A DNA stretch of 40,633 nucleotides from Deltaproteobacteria bacterium (GTDB lineage: Bacteria; Desulfobacterota; GWC2-55-46): assembly GCA_016219075.1 (NCBI GenBank), contig JACRCJ010000054.1:1-40633 (forward strand), in the 5' to 3' direction. The stretch's first letter is position 1. Each line of letters begins with the position of its first letter. The notes under the pieces are model-generated. The model ran no database searches, was not told where the DNA came from, and worked only from the letters and a program-made list of their open reading frames with translations. Of the stretch, positions 33,122 through 40,633 are shown piece by piece. Position numbers and translations under genes: made by a program.

Positions 33122-33229
33122 CTAAAAAACACCGGGGCCGTCTCCGTCCGCCGATGAGCGCGTGAGCGCGCGGAGGTATGATTTTACATTCCATCAGCAC
33201 ATGATGTCAAGGGAGCGCGGCGGTCCGGC

Positions 33230-33280
33230 AAAAAAAGGAAGAGGGGAGAACGGCCTTGCGTTCTCCCCTCTTCCTTTTTT
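33230..33280 (-). terminator. Strong terminator, active on both strands
   Basis: A perfect stem pairs AAAAAAGGAAGAGGGGAGAA (33231-33250, plus CG) with its complement ending at 33280, around a six-base loop. Both ends are A/T-runs, so it can stop transcription in either direction. It lies nine bases after the stop of the 30-residue peptide gene. Confidence 0.92.
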
Positions 33281-33289
33281 ATGTAAGCT

Positions 33290-33382
33290 CTATCTGCAGC
33301 AGCCTGACTTCTTTATCGTCTTCTTCGCCGTTGTTTTCTTTGCGGTCGTCTTCCTCTTTGCCGGTTTTTTTGCCGTGGCCAT
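33290..33382 (-). CDS. 30-residue lysine/alanine-rich basic peptide
   Basis: The frame MATAKKPAKRKTTAKK, then TTAKKTIKKSGCCR ends at TAG. It has an ideal ribosome binding site (AAAAAGGAGG five bases before the ATG), its own promoter at 33443-33471 and its own terminator. The repeated AKK/TTAKK units resemble the C-terminal tail of histone H1-like bacterial proteins, so nucleic acid binding is likely. The C-terminal SGCCR ends with adjacent cysteines, unusual for such peptides; they could bind metal or form a disulphide. It is too short for routine gene calling. Function is inferred from composition only. Confidence 0.75.
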   Translation of the reverse strand: MATAKKPAKRKTTAKKTTAKKTIKKSGCCR

Positions 33383-33442
33383 CCTTACCTCCTTTTTAGG
33401 TTTAGATTCTTAAGCGTAAAAACCCGCGGATGAGACAATTTT

Positions 33443-33471
33443 TATTTATCACTATTACACCGGTCTGTCAA
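33443..33471 (-). promoter_or_regulatory. Promoter of the 30-residue peptide gene
   Basis: On the minus strand TTGACA (33466-33471) and TAAATA (33443-33448) are 17 bases apart. The start codon follows about 60 bases after the -10. With the terminator at 33230 this makes a complete single-gene transcription unit. Confidence 0.75.
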
Positions 33472-33557
33472 CCCCCGTTCTTCTTTTTTTTCATCATATT
33501 ACGCCGCCAGGGGCGGTCCCTCCGGCAGGCCGGAAACCCCTCCCCGGTCAACTCGGC

Positions 33558-33586
33558 TTGCAAGAGAGTCCTTTGTATGTTAATTT
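33558..33586 (+). promoter_or_regulatory. Probable promoter of gatCAB
   Basis: TTGCAA (33558-33563) and TAATTT (33581-33586) are 17 bases apart, 34 bases upstream of the gatC start. Both hexamers deviate from consensus by two positions, so this is a moderate call. Confidence 0.5.
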
Positions 33587-33619
33587 AGACCACTAAAAAT
33601 CCTTTGACGAGGTACTATC

Positions 33620-33907
33620 GTGTCGATAACGAAAAAAGACGTGCTGCATGTGGCGGACCTCGCCCGGCTCGCGCTCACCGAAAAAGAGATCGACCTTTAT
33701 ACGGGCCAGCTCCAGAGGATACTGAGTTATGTGGAGAAGCTCTCGGAGCTTGACACCTCCGGAGTCGCCCCGACGACCACGACCGTGCCGCCGGAGACGG
33801 CTTTCAGGGAAGACCGCGTCACGCCGTCGCTTGCGCAGGAAGACGCGTTAAGAAACGCCCCGCTCTCTGAGAAGGGGTGCTTCAAGGTGCCCAAGATCAT
33901 CGAATAG
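33620..33907 (+). CDS. gatC: Glu-tRNA(Gln) amidotransferase subunit C
   Basis: This 95-residue protein begins MSITKKDVLHVADLARLAL, the family's N-terminal helix. It continues with YVEKLSELDTSGVAPT and ends with a conserved FKVPKIIE tail. It wraps around GatA and stabilises the GatAB complex. The start is GTG with GAGG eight bases upstream. The order gatC-gatA-gatB is standard; 115 bases separate it from gatA and contain repeat copy D. Confidence 0.96.
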   Translation: MSITKKDVLHVADLARLALTEKEIDLYTGQLQRILSYVEKLSELDTSGVAPTTTTVPPETAFREDRVTPSLAQEDALRNAPLSEKGCFKVPKIIE

Positions 33908-33953
33908 CGCAAAGCGGCCGGCAGGGCGCGCGCCCCCGCATCATCAAATCTTT

Positions 33954-34002
33954 ATGAACCCTCCATAGGCTTCAAGCCCGGGGGTTTTCAGAGCGTAAAA
34001 AA
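33954..34002 (-). repeat. Dispersed intergenic repeat, copy D
   Basis: On the minus strand it reads TTACGCTCTGAAAACCCCCG, GGCTTGAAGCC, then GGAGGGTTCAT. It lies between gatC and gatA, 20 bases before the gatA start. It is inverted relative to copies A-C, but since gatA is on the plus strand the element again lies antisense to the downstream gene. Confidence 0.85.
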
Positions 34003-34022
34003 GAAATATAAGGAGAAGAACC

Positions 34023-35483
34023 TTGGACCTGACCTCTTTGACCATACACGGGCTTTCGGAGAAGCTCAAGAACAGGGAGACGACCTCCGTAGAGGCGACA
34101 AAGGCGTTTTTGAAGCGCATAGAGGAAGTCGAGCCTAAAGTACGCGCCTTCATAACCGTGACCGCCGGGGAGGCCCTCAAGAGCGCAGGGGAAGCGGACA
34201 AAAGGATAGCGAAGGGCGAAGGCATCACCCCCCTTACGGGCGTGCCGATAGCCGTCAAGGACATCTTCTGCACGAAAGACATCAGGACCACATGCGCCTC
34301 GAAGATACTCGAGGGCTTCATCCCCCCCTACGACTCTACGGTCGTAAGGAAGCTGAAAGAGGCCGGGGCCGTTATCCTCGGCAAGAACAACATGGACGAG
34401 TTCGCCATGGGCTCTTCAACCGAGAACTCGGCCTTCTCGCCGACCTACAACCCGTGGGCGCTCGACCGCGTTCCGGGAGGAAGCTCCGGGGGCTCCGCCG
34501 CCTCGGTTGCGGCAAGTGAGTGTGTGGCGTCTATTGGCACCGACACCGGAGGGTCTATCCGCCAGCCCGCCTCGTGCTGCGGGGTAGTGGGGCTAAAACC
34601 CACTTACGGCAGGGTGTCGAGGTTCGGCATGATCGCCTTCGCGTCTTCGCTCGACCAGGCCGGCCCGTTCACGAAAGACACGACCGACGCGGCCATCATG
34701 CTCAACGCGATGGCCGGACACGACCCGTCGGACTCGACCTCCATCAAGGCCGAAGTCCCTGACTACAGGACCTTTCTTACCGGGGAGGTAAAGGGCCTGA
34801 AGGTAGGCATCCCGAAAGAGTACTTCATCGAGGGGATGGACAAAGAGGTCGAGGCCTCCGTCAGGGAAGCGCTTGAGGTATTAAAGAAAGCCGGGGCCGC
34901 GCTCGTGCCAGTGACCCTGCCCCACACCGAGTACGCCGTAGGCGTATACTACCTTGTTGCAACGGCCGAGGCGTCGAGTAACCTCGCCAGGTACGACGGA
35001 GTAAAGTACGGGCTCAGGGTCGATGAGACCGGGAGCCTTCTGGACATGTACAAAAAGACGCGCGACGAGGGGTTCGGCGGAGAGGTCAAGAGAAGGATCA
35101 TGCTCGGCACGTATTCGCTGTCGGCCGGGTACTACGACGCCTACTACAAGAAGGCCTCGGAGGTGAGAACGCTCATAAAGAACGACTTCGATGAGGCGTT
35201 CAAGTCCTGCGACATAATAGCGACTCCTACCGCCCCGACCGCGGCCTTCAAGCTCGGCGAGAGGGTCGAGGACCCGCTTACGATGTACCTCTCGGACATC
35301 TTCACCATCTCGTGCAACCTGGCCGGGATACCCGGAATTTCTCTTCCGTGCGGGTTTACGAAAGAAGGGCTCCCCGTGGGGCTTCAGCTCCTCGGCAGGA
35401 CGCTCGACGAGGGGACGGTCTTGAAAACGGCCTACGCTTATGAGAGTGCCACGGAGTGGCACACAAGAAGGCCGAAGATTTAA
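34023..35483 (+). CDS. gatA: Glu-tRNA(Gln) amidotransferase subunit A
   Basis: This 486-residue amidase-signature enzyme releases ammonia from glutamine for GatB. The catalytic triad falls at the usual numbers: K79 (GVPIAVKD), S154 (PGGSSGGSAA) and S178 (DTGGSIRQPA). The start is TTG at 34023 with AAGGAG eight bases upstream; the frame has no better start. It is followed after 36 bases by gatB. Confidence 0.97.
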   Translation: MDLTSLTIHGLSEKLKNRETTSVEATKAFLKRIEEVEPKVRAFITVTAGEALKSAGEADKRIAKGEGITPLTGVPIAVKDIFCTKDIRTTCASKILEGFIPPYDSTVVRKLKEAGAVILGKNNMDEFAMGSSTENSAFSPTYNPWALDRVPGGSSGGSAASVAASECVASIGTDTGGSIRQPASCCGVVGLKPTYGRVSRFGMIAFASSLDQAGPFTKDTTDAAIMLNAMAGHDPSDSTSIKAEVPDYRTFLTGEVKGLKVGIPKEYFIEGMDKEVEASVREALEVLKKAGAALVPVTLPHTEYAVGVYYLVATAEASSNLARYDGVKYGLRVDETGSLLDMYKKTRDEGFGGEVKRRIMLGTYSLSAGYYDAYYKKASEVRTLIKNDFDEAFKSCDIIATPTAPTAAFKLGERVEDPLTMYLSDIFTISCNLAGIPGISLPCGFTKEGLPVGLQLLGRTLDEGTVLKTAYAYESATEWHTRRPKI

Positions 35484-35519
35484 AAGCGGGTCAAAAAATT
35501 CCAGACGAGGTCTTTACAG

Positions 35520-36959
35520 ATGAAATACGAAGCGGTAATAGGTCTTGAGGTGCACGCGCAGCTTCTGACCGACTCAAAACTCTTCTGCGGCTGCTCCACC
35601 CGGTTCGGCTCTGAGCCCAACACCCAGGTCTGCCAGATATGCCTCGGGATGCCGGGGGTGCTTCCGGTACTGAATAAAAAGGCGGTCGAGTTCGCCGTAA
35701 AGATGTCCCTTGCGGTAAACTGCCGTATAAACCCCAGAAGCATCTTCGCCAGGAAGAACTACTTCTACCCGGACCTGCCCAAGGGCTACCAGGTCTCCCA
35801 GTACACCGAGCCTTTGAGCGAGCACGGACACCTTGAGATCGACATCGACGGCGGAAGGAAGAGGATCGGCATAACCCGTATTCACATGGAAGAGGACGCC
35901 GGCAAGCTTCTTCACGGAGAGGGGATCGAGGACTCGAACTTCAGCTTCGTGGACTTGAACAGGACTGGCGTGCCGTTGATTGAGATAGTGAGCGAGCCGG
36001 ACATGAGGACATCGGATGAGGCGGTGGCGTACCTGAAGGCGCTCAGGGACATACTCGTCTACCTCAGGATATGCGACGGCAACATGGAGGAAGGCAGCTT
36101 CCGCTGCGACGCCAATGTCTCGGTGAGGCTCATGGGGGCCGAGAAGCTCGGCACCAAGGCCGAGCTTAAGAACATGAACTCCTTCAAGTATGTGAAAGAG
36201 GCTATCGACTACGAGATACAGAGACAGATCGACCTGGTGGAAAACGGCGAGAAGGTCGTACAGGAGACCCGCCTCTTTGACGCGTCAAAGGGCATCACTG
36301 CCTCGATGAGGTCGAAAGAAGAGGCCCACGACTACCGCTACTTCCCGGAGCCCGACCTTCTCCCCCTGAATGTCGGCGCAAAGCTTGTAGACCAGGCCAG
36401 AGAAACGCTTCCTGAGCTCCCGGAGGCGAAAAGAGCGCGCTTCATCACAGACTACGCCATACCCCCATACGACGCCGGGGTGCTTACGGCCACCAGAGAG
36501 CTTGCCGACTACTACGAAGAGGTCGTAAAGGCCACCGGTGAACCTAAGGTCTCGTCGAACTGGGTCATGGGAGAGCTTTTAAGGCTCTTGAAGGAAGACG
36601 GCAAGGATGTCGGGGACTGCGCCCTTAAGCCCTCGGCCATAGCCGACCTTATAGGCATGATAAAAAAGGGCGCGATCAGCGGCAAGATGGCCAAAGAGGT
36701 CTTCGAGGAGATGTACAAGACCGGCAAACCCCCGGCCGGGATAGTCAAGGCCAGGGGCATCACGCAGATATCCGATGAGTCGGAGCTCGCCGGGGTCATC
36801 GACAGGGTGCTTGAGGCGAACCCGGAGAGCGTGGACAGGTACAGGTCCGGCAAGGTCCAGCTCTTCGGCTTCTTCGTAGGAGAGACGATGAAGGCCACAA
36901 AGGGCCAGGCCAACCCTCAGGCCGTCAATAAGATACTCAAGGAGAAGCTCGCCGGGTAA
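35520..36959 (+). CDS. gatB: Glu/Asp-tRNA amidotransferase subunit B
   Basis: The 479-residue subunit binds tRNA, phosphorylates the glutamyl group and amidates it. YEAVIGLEVHAQL opens the protein; C23, C25, C38 and C41 form the zinc site. RIHMEEDAGKLLH and DLNRTGVPLIEIVSEPD are core motifs. The C-terminal YqeY-like tail domain (from about residue 330) ends GQANPQAVNKILKEKL. It is the last gene of the operon and converges on the Nudix gene. Confidence 0.97.
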   Translation: MKYEAVIGLEVHAQLLTDSKLFCGCSTRFGSEPNTQVCQICLGMPGVLPVLNKKAVEFAVKMSLAVNCRINPRSIFARKNYFYPDLPKGYQVSQYTEPLSEHGHLEIDIDGGRKRIGITRIHMEEDAGKLLHGEGIEDSNFSFVDLNRTGVPLIEIVSEPDMRTSDEAVAYLKALRDILVYLRICDGNMEEGSFRCDANVSVRLMGAEKLGTKAELKNMNSFKYVKEAIDYEIQRQIDLVENGEKVVQETRLFDASKGITASMRSKEEAHDYRYFPEPDLLPLNVGAKLVDQARETLPELPEAKRARFITDYAIPPYDAGVLTATRELADYYEEVVKATGEPKVSSNWVMGELLRLLKEDGKDVGDCALKPSAIADLIGMIKKGAISGKMAKEVFEEMYKTGKPPAGIVKARGITQISDESELAGVIDRVLEANPESVDRYRSGKVQLFGFFVGETMKATKGQANPQAVNKILKEKLAG

Positions 36960-37059
36960 GAGAGGGTACTGGCGTACGGCCAATTTAAAAGACAACCTTT
37001 AAACTATCTTTGTTCTGTTCTTAAGCGGCGCTCCATCGGGTGTGATGCGCGCCGTCACC

Positions 37060-37482
37060 TCACCCCTCAAACGCCTTCCACCCCTCCTTTTTCCACCTGA
37101 AGTAATCGCTCAAGATCTTTCCGTGGTCGAAGGCGAGGTTTCCGGGGAGCGTCTCTTCGGTAAAGGCCCCGATATTCTTAGCGTCGTCTTTTGCCTCCGG
37201 GACCCCGTCGGCCTCTGCCACGAAGACCACCGATACGGTATGGAACCTCGGGTCTCTACCGGGGTCCGAGTAGGCGTGGAGCTGTGTTTTGAGCCTGACT
37301 GATAGAGAAGTCTCCTCAAGGGCTTCTCTTACGGCGGCCTCTTCGAGGCTCTCCCCGTAATCGACGAACCCCCCTGGTATGGCCCACCCATATGGCGGGT
37401 TCTTCCTCTCGATAAGTACTATCCCGCCTTTAAGCTCTATGATTATATCGACCGTGGGGAGCGGGTTCCTGTACTCTTTCAT
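37060..37482 (-). CDS. Nudix hydrolase
   Basis: The 140-residue protein carries a Nudix box from G38 to L60: G38-x5-E44-x7-R52-E53-x2-E56-E57. The glycine near the end of the box is serine 59 here, a tolerated variant. Family members hydrolyse nucleoside diphosphate derivatives; the ADP-ribose pyrophosphatase type is most likely from the overall look, but the substrate cannot be stated. It is the last gene of the rubrerythrin-galT-Nudix set and lies 38 bases after galT. Confidence 0.85.
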   Translation of the reverse strand: MKEYRNPLPTVDIIIELKGGIVLIERKNPPYGWAIPGGFVDYGESLEEAAVREALEETSLSVRLKTQLHAYSDPGRDPRFHTVSVVFVAEADGVPEAKDDAKNIGAFTEETLPGNLAFDHGKILSDYFRWKKEGWKAFEG

Positions 37483-37520
37483 CTAAAATGCCTTGATGCG
37501 CTGGATCTTCCTGAACCGGC

Positions 37521-38516
37521 TCACTCGACCCTCACCGACCTTATGAACTCGGCGCTCTTTTCGGGGATGCTCGTGTTGATGAACATGCCGCTCCCGAGCT
37601 CGAACCCGGCGGCCTTGGAAAGCCTCGGGACGATGCTCAAGTACCAGTGGCAGTACTCGTTATCGGCGTCTTCGGGGCGGCTTGATTTTATGACATAGTT
37701 GAAGTCCGGGTCTTCAAGCCCGTAGTAGAACTTGGAAAGGATCGTCTTCAGGTGAAAGGCGAGGTCCGTAATCTCATCCTCTGTTATCGATGAGAACGCC
37801 GCCGAGTGGCGCTTCGGGAATATCCATGTGTGAAACGGAGAGAGGGCGGCGTAAGGTATGAAGGTGAGGAAGTGTTCGGTGTCGTTTACGACCCTCACCC
37901 CCTCGTCCATCTCCTTTTTAAGTATCGAGCACAGGAGGCAGTCCCCGGTGTCGTCGAAGAAATGCATCGCGCTCTGGACCCGTTCCCTGAACTGAACCGG
38001 CACTACCGGGGTCCCTATCAACTGGGTGTGGGGGTGCAGAAGGGAAGTGCCGGCCCCCTCCCCGTGGTTCTTGAATATTATGACATGCTCGACCCTGGGG
38101 TCCATGTGCGCCGCTATGAACCTTCTCCTGTAGGTCCTCAGTATCTCCTCGATGTCACGCTGGTCCATCGAGGAGATAGTCATGTTATGCACAGGGTTCT
38201 CGATTATGATCTCGTGGACGCCGACCCCGGTGACCGCCCTTCTGAAGCCGTCGGTCATCCTCTTTCTCTCGCCGTCGGTCAGGGCCGGGTACTTGTTGGA
38301 TACAACCCTTATCTTCCAGGCTCCGTCCGCGGGGAGACGGAATTGTTCAGGGGGGGTCCGGAGTTCGTTGCCGGGGCAGAAGGGGCACGAGCTCAAAAAC
38401 GGGGGCGACTGCGGCCTTTCGGGGCGGGCGTTCATGAAATCCATCGGCCTCTTCGCCCGTTCCGAGGCGATAATGACCCACTCCCTTGTGACCAGATTAA
38501 GCCTGAGTTCTGACAT
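37521..38516 (-). CDS. galT: Galactose-1-phosphate uridylyltransferase family protein
   Basis: At 331 residues it fits the HIT-superfamily GalT class. The first zinc site cysteines C44 and C47 (CPFCPGNE) are present, the nucleophile motif HPHTQLIG has H161 and H163, and a C-terminal HWYLSIVPRLSKAAGFE follows. GalT moves UMP from UDP-glucose to galactose 1-phosphate. Related enzymes act on ADP-glucose or other nucleotide sugars, and no other galactose gene is nearby, so the substrate is open. Confidence 0.85.
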   Translation of the reverse strand: MSELRLNLVTREWVIIASERAKRPMDFMNARPERPQSPPFLSSCPFCPGNELRTPPEQFRLPADGAWKIRVVSNKYPALTDGERKRMTDGFRRAVTGVGVHEIIIENPVHNMTISSMDQRDIEEILRTYRRRFIAAHMDPRVEHVIIFKNHGEGAGTSLLHPHTQLIGTPVVPVQFRERVQSAMHFFDDTGDCLLCSILKKEMDEGVRVVNDTEHFLTFIPYAALSPFHTWIFPKRHSAAFSSITEDEITDLAFHLKTILSKFYYGLEDPDFNYVIKSSRPEDADNEYCHWYLSIVPRLSKAAGFELGSGMFINTSIPEKSAEFIRSVRVE

Positions 38517-38563
38517 TTAAGGCCTTTATACCTTTTAATTGGCGTGTCCGCCCTGAGGGTCTG

Positions 38564-39052
38564 TTACGAGGCCGAAGCCAGCATGGCCTCTAACTGACTG
38601 ACATGGTCTTTCTCTTCTTCGACAAGCTCGCCGTAGAGTTTCCTGCCATCTTCGGTACGGGCCCTTCTGGCAAGGTTGCGGAAGTATTCGACTGAACCCC
38701 TCTCGGTATCGAGCGCTATCAAAAGGGCCTTCTTGGGGTTGTCTATAATGCGCACCAGGGCCTCGACATTTATCCTTTTGGTGAATATGTCGGTGGAGCC
38801 GGACTTCTCAAGGTATTCCTCTATCTGAAGCTCCTCCTCGGTTATCTGGTCGTTGAAACCGACCCCGGGGAAGTACTTGTTCTCGATTATCCTCAGGTGC
38901 CTCTGCTCGTCATGGGCAAACCTCTTGAAGAGGTCCTTCGCCTCTTTGTCCGATGTCCTGTCGGCGAGCATCTTGTAGAACTTATGCCCGTTCTGCTCGA
39001 TCAGGGCGGCCCTTATCACCGCTTCTTTCTCTTCGATGTGGTCAAACAGCAT
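38564..39052 (-). CDS. Rubrerythrin-like ferritin-family protein
   Basis: This 162-residue four-helix protein shows the di-iron ligand pattern of the rubrerythrin group: E19 (ALIEQNG), E49 and H52 (DEQRH) in the first pair, and E117, E146-147 and H150 (EEEKDH) in the second. It lacks the C-terminal rubredoxin domain. A role in peroxide or iron handling is likely from the family. The AGGAGA ribosome binding site is good. It is first in a minus-strand set with galT and Nudix and is divergent from fabI. Confidence 0.8.
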   Translation of the reverse strand: MLFDHIEEKEAVIRAALIEQNGHKFYKMLADRTSDKEAKDLFKRFAHDEQRHLRIIENKYFPGVGFNDQITEEELQIEEYLEKSGSTDIFTKRINVEALVRIIDNPKKALLIALDTERGSVEYFRNLARRARTEDGRKLYGELVEEEKDHVSQLEAMLASAS

Positions 39053-39240
39053 GATAGGATCTCCTATTTTGATACGGTTTCGCCCGTTTCATTGTATTCT
39101 ATCCGAAAAAAGGGCTTCCGACAAGGGTCTCCTCAAGATTTTCGGGGAAAGTTACTGTTGAATCATCGGAAGAATAATGGTAGAAAGTAGAATCTTTCGG
39201 AGAAATTAGAGCCTATACCTTAGGAAAAAAGGAGGAGCTT

Positions 39241-40011
39241 ATGGGATTACTTGAAGGCAAAAAAGGCGTTATTTTCGGTGTCGCCAACGATAAAAGTATC
39301 GCCTGGGCCATAGCCCGGATCCTTCACAGCGAGGGGATGGAGCTTGCCTTCACTTACGCCGGAGAGGTCCTTGAATCACGGGTCAGGCCGCTGGCGGACT
39401 CCCTCGGCTCAAAGATAATACTGCCGTGCGATGTGACGGACGACTCCCAGATAGACTCCGTCTTCAATACCCTCAGGAACGAGTGGGGCTCCCTTGACGC
39501 GATGGTGCACGCCATAGCGTTCGCGAAAAAAGAGGAGCTTAAGGGCGAGTTCTTCAACACAACGAGGGACGGCTTCAAGCTCGCCATGGATGTGAGCGCC
39601 TACTCGCTTGTGGCGCTGGCCAAGGCCGCGGTCCCCCTTATGGAAGGCAGGGACGCCGCCATCGTGACCCTGAGCTACTACGGGAGCGAAAAGGTCATCA
39701 CGAACTATAATGTCATGGGGGTGGCCAAGGCCGCCCTGGAAGCCAGCGTCAGGTACCTGGCCGCTGACCTGGGCCCCAAAAAGGTAAGGATCAACACCAT
39801 CTCGGCCGGGCCCGTCAAGACTCTGGCGGCCATGGGTATCTCCGGGTTCAAGTCGATCCTTGACATGGTCGAGTCCAAATCCCCCTTAAAAAGGAACATT
39901 ACGCAGGAAGATGTCGCAAAAACGGCGCTTTATCTCCTGAGCGACCTCTCAAGCGGCGTGACAGGAGAGCTCATCCATGTGGACTCCGGATATAACATCA
40001 TGGGGAATTGA
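39241..40011 (+). CDS. fabI: Enoyl-[acyl-carrier-protein] reductase, NADH
   Basis: This 256-residue SDR enzyme does the last step of each fatty-acid elongation cycle. The cofactor site opens GVIFGVANDKSIAWAIA, and the catalytic residues are Y146, Y156 and K163 (LSYYGSE, TNYNVMGVAK), the same numbers as in E. coli FabI. DLGPKKVRINTISAGP and TGELIHVDSGYNIMG complete the fold. The ribosome binding site is AAGGAGG. It is a stand-alone gene. Confidence 0.97.
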   Translation: MGLLEGKKGVIFGVANDKSIAWAIARILHSEGMELAFTYAGEVLESRVRPLADSLGSKIILPCDVTDDSQIDSVFNTLRNEWGSLDAMVHAIAFAKKEELKGEFFNTTRDGFKLAMDVSAYSLVALAKAAVPLMEGRDAAIVTLSYYGSEKVITNYNVMGVAKAALEASVRYLAADLGPKKVRINTISAGPVKTLAAMGISGFKSILDMVESKSPLKRNITQEDVAKTALYLLSDLSSGVTGELIHVDSGYNIMGN

Positions 40012-40070
40012 TTCTTTAATTTCGCTGTTTCTTGTTAATGTAAATAAAATACCTTTTTAGAAGACAAAAC

Positions 40071-40633
40071 ATGCGGATAATTGCCGACCTGCACATCCAC
40101 AGCAGATACTCCAGGGCGACCAGCAAGGATATGAACCTTGATCTCCTGGCGTTCTGGGCAAAGGTCAAAGGGATAGATATCCTGGGAACAGGAGATTTCA
40201 CACACCCGGCGCACTTTGCCTCCTTGGAAGAAAAGCTCGAACCCGCCGGGAACGGGCTCTTCGTCATTAAAGAAAAAACCGGTACGACCGACCCCGTACA
40301 TTTCATGCTGACCGCCGAGGTCAGCAACATATACACCCAGGACGGCAAGACCCGTAAGGTCCACAACCTCGTCTTCGCCCCCTCATTGGAGGCGGTGAAA
40401 AAGATGAACTCGGCCTTCGCGAAACTCGGCAATATCAACTCCGACGGCAGGCCCATCTTCGGGTTCTCCGCCAAAGACCTCGTTAAAATTGTCATGGACG
40501 CCTCACCCGAGGCGATGGTAGTCCCGGCCCACGCCTGGACCCCGTGGTTCTCCATATTCGGCAGCAAATCGGGCTTCGACTCTGTCGAGGAATGCTTCGG
40601 CGAGTACTCCAAATACATATACGCCATAGAGAC
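40071..40633 (+). CDS. PHP-domain endonuclease Q-like protein, 3'-truncated by the window
   Basis: The frame runs from ATG at 40071 off the right edge, giving 187 residues. MRIIADLHIHSRYSRAT has the PHP metal-binding residues D6, H8 and H10. KGIDILGTGDFTHP is another PHP motif. The layout matches the endonuclease Q/UvrD-associated PHP family, which nicks DNA at deaminated bases, so a DNA repair role is likely. The catalytic C-terminal half and the extra domains of EndoQ are outside the window, so this is not certain. Confidence 0.75.
   Translation, partial: MRIIADLHIHSRYSRATSKDMNLDLLAFWAKVKGIDILGTGDFTHPAHFASLEEKLEPAGNGLFVIKEKTGTTDPVHFMLTAEVSNIYTQDGKTRKVHNLVFAPSLEAVKKMNSAFAKLGNINSDGRPIFGFSAKDLVKIVMDASPEAMVVPAHAWTPWFSIFGSKSGFDSVEECFGEYSKYIYAIE

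Larger units (their letters stand above)
32755..33289. other. 535-bp gene-free stretch
   Basis: This stretch holds the MITE-like insertion at 32794-33121, about 100 bases of unremarkable sequence, and a strong bidirectional terminator at 33230-33280. I see no gene in it. An open frame at 32780-33016 lies inside the insertion and is not supported by a ribosome binding site. Confidence 0.6.

Noticed and set aside
33162..33413. Plus-strand 83-residue open frame over the terminator and peptide gene
   Set aside because: It runs through a strong terminator stem and is antisense to the better supported 30-residue gene; its Phe/Val-rich end is the mirror of the AKK codons.
36960..37059. Terminator between convergent gatB and Nudix genes
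   Set aside because: Only a loose GGCGC/GCGCC pairing is visible with no T-tract, so I do not call one.

Overview
The window looks like a chromosomal segment of a GC-rich Gram-negative anaerobe or microaerophile, most like the former Deltaproteobacteria and relatives. The evidence is gene order and content: ispE, tRNA-Gln, prs, rplY, pth and ychF lie together, next to a complete 14-subunit nuo operon, a gatCAB operon, fabI and a rubrerythrin-like gene. A precise taxon cannot be fixed from this sequence alone.

Layout. Positions 1-8710 are a phage structural module, all on the minus strand. In transcription order it holds a sigma-region-4-like regulator, an unrecognised small gene, a terminator, a cysteine-rich small protein, terminase small and large subunits, portal, a small protein, scaffold, major capsid protein, several connector or completion proteins, and a beta-helix-type tail spike cut by the left edge. 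No integrase, lysis or replication gene is in view, so whether this is an intact prophage is unknown. Positions 8711-9173 are AT-rich and carry a consensus promoter whose -35 box lies inside a perfect 17-bp palindrome. Positions 9087-16387 hold ychF, the membrane pyrophosphatase hppA, pth, rplY, prs, tRNA-Gln(TTG), ispE and a small DUF1858-like gene. Positions 16446-31731 are nuoA-nuoN, read right to left, with a stand-alone cyclic-nucleotide-binding gene between nuoG and nuoH. Positions 31963-33382 hold a nitrilase-family amidase, a 328-bp MITE-like insertion, and a promoter-gene-terminator unit for a 30-residue lysine-rich peptide. Positions 33620-36959 are gatCAB (plus strand). Then come Nudix, galT and a rubrerythrin-like gene (minus strand), and fabI and the start of an endonuclease Q-like PHP protein (plus strand).

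How it fits together. The nuo operon encodes respiratory complex I, and HppA is a second, pyrophosphate-driven ion pump. GatCAB converts Glu-tRNA(Gln) to Gln-tRNA(Gln), which fits a tRNA-Gln gene in the same window. ispE supplies isoprenoid precursors, prs makes PRPP, and pth, rplY and ychF belong to the translation apparatus.

Main points for a second look: a family of about six intergenic repeats with a shared core, five of them just upstream of gene starts; a NuoM that lacks the conserved TM7 channel lysine and the usual WLPDAH loop; two palindromes packed around the -35 box of the nuo promoter; the palindrome-covered promoter at the phage edge; the MITE-like element with a 4-bp target duplication; and the 30-residue peptide gene.
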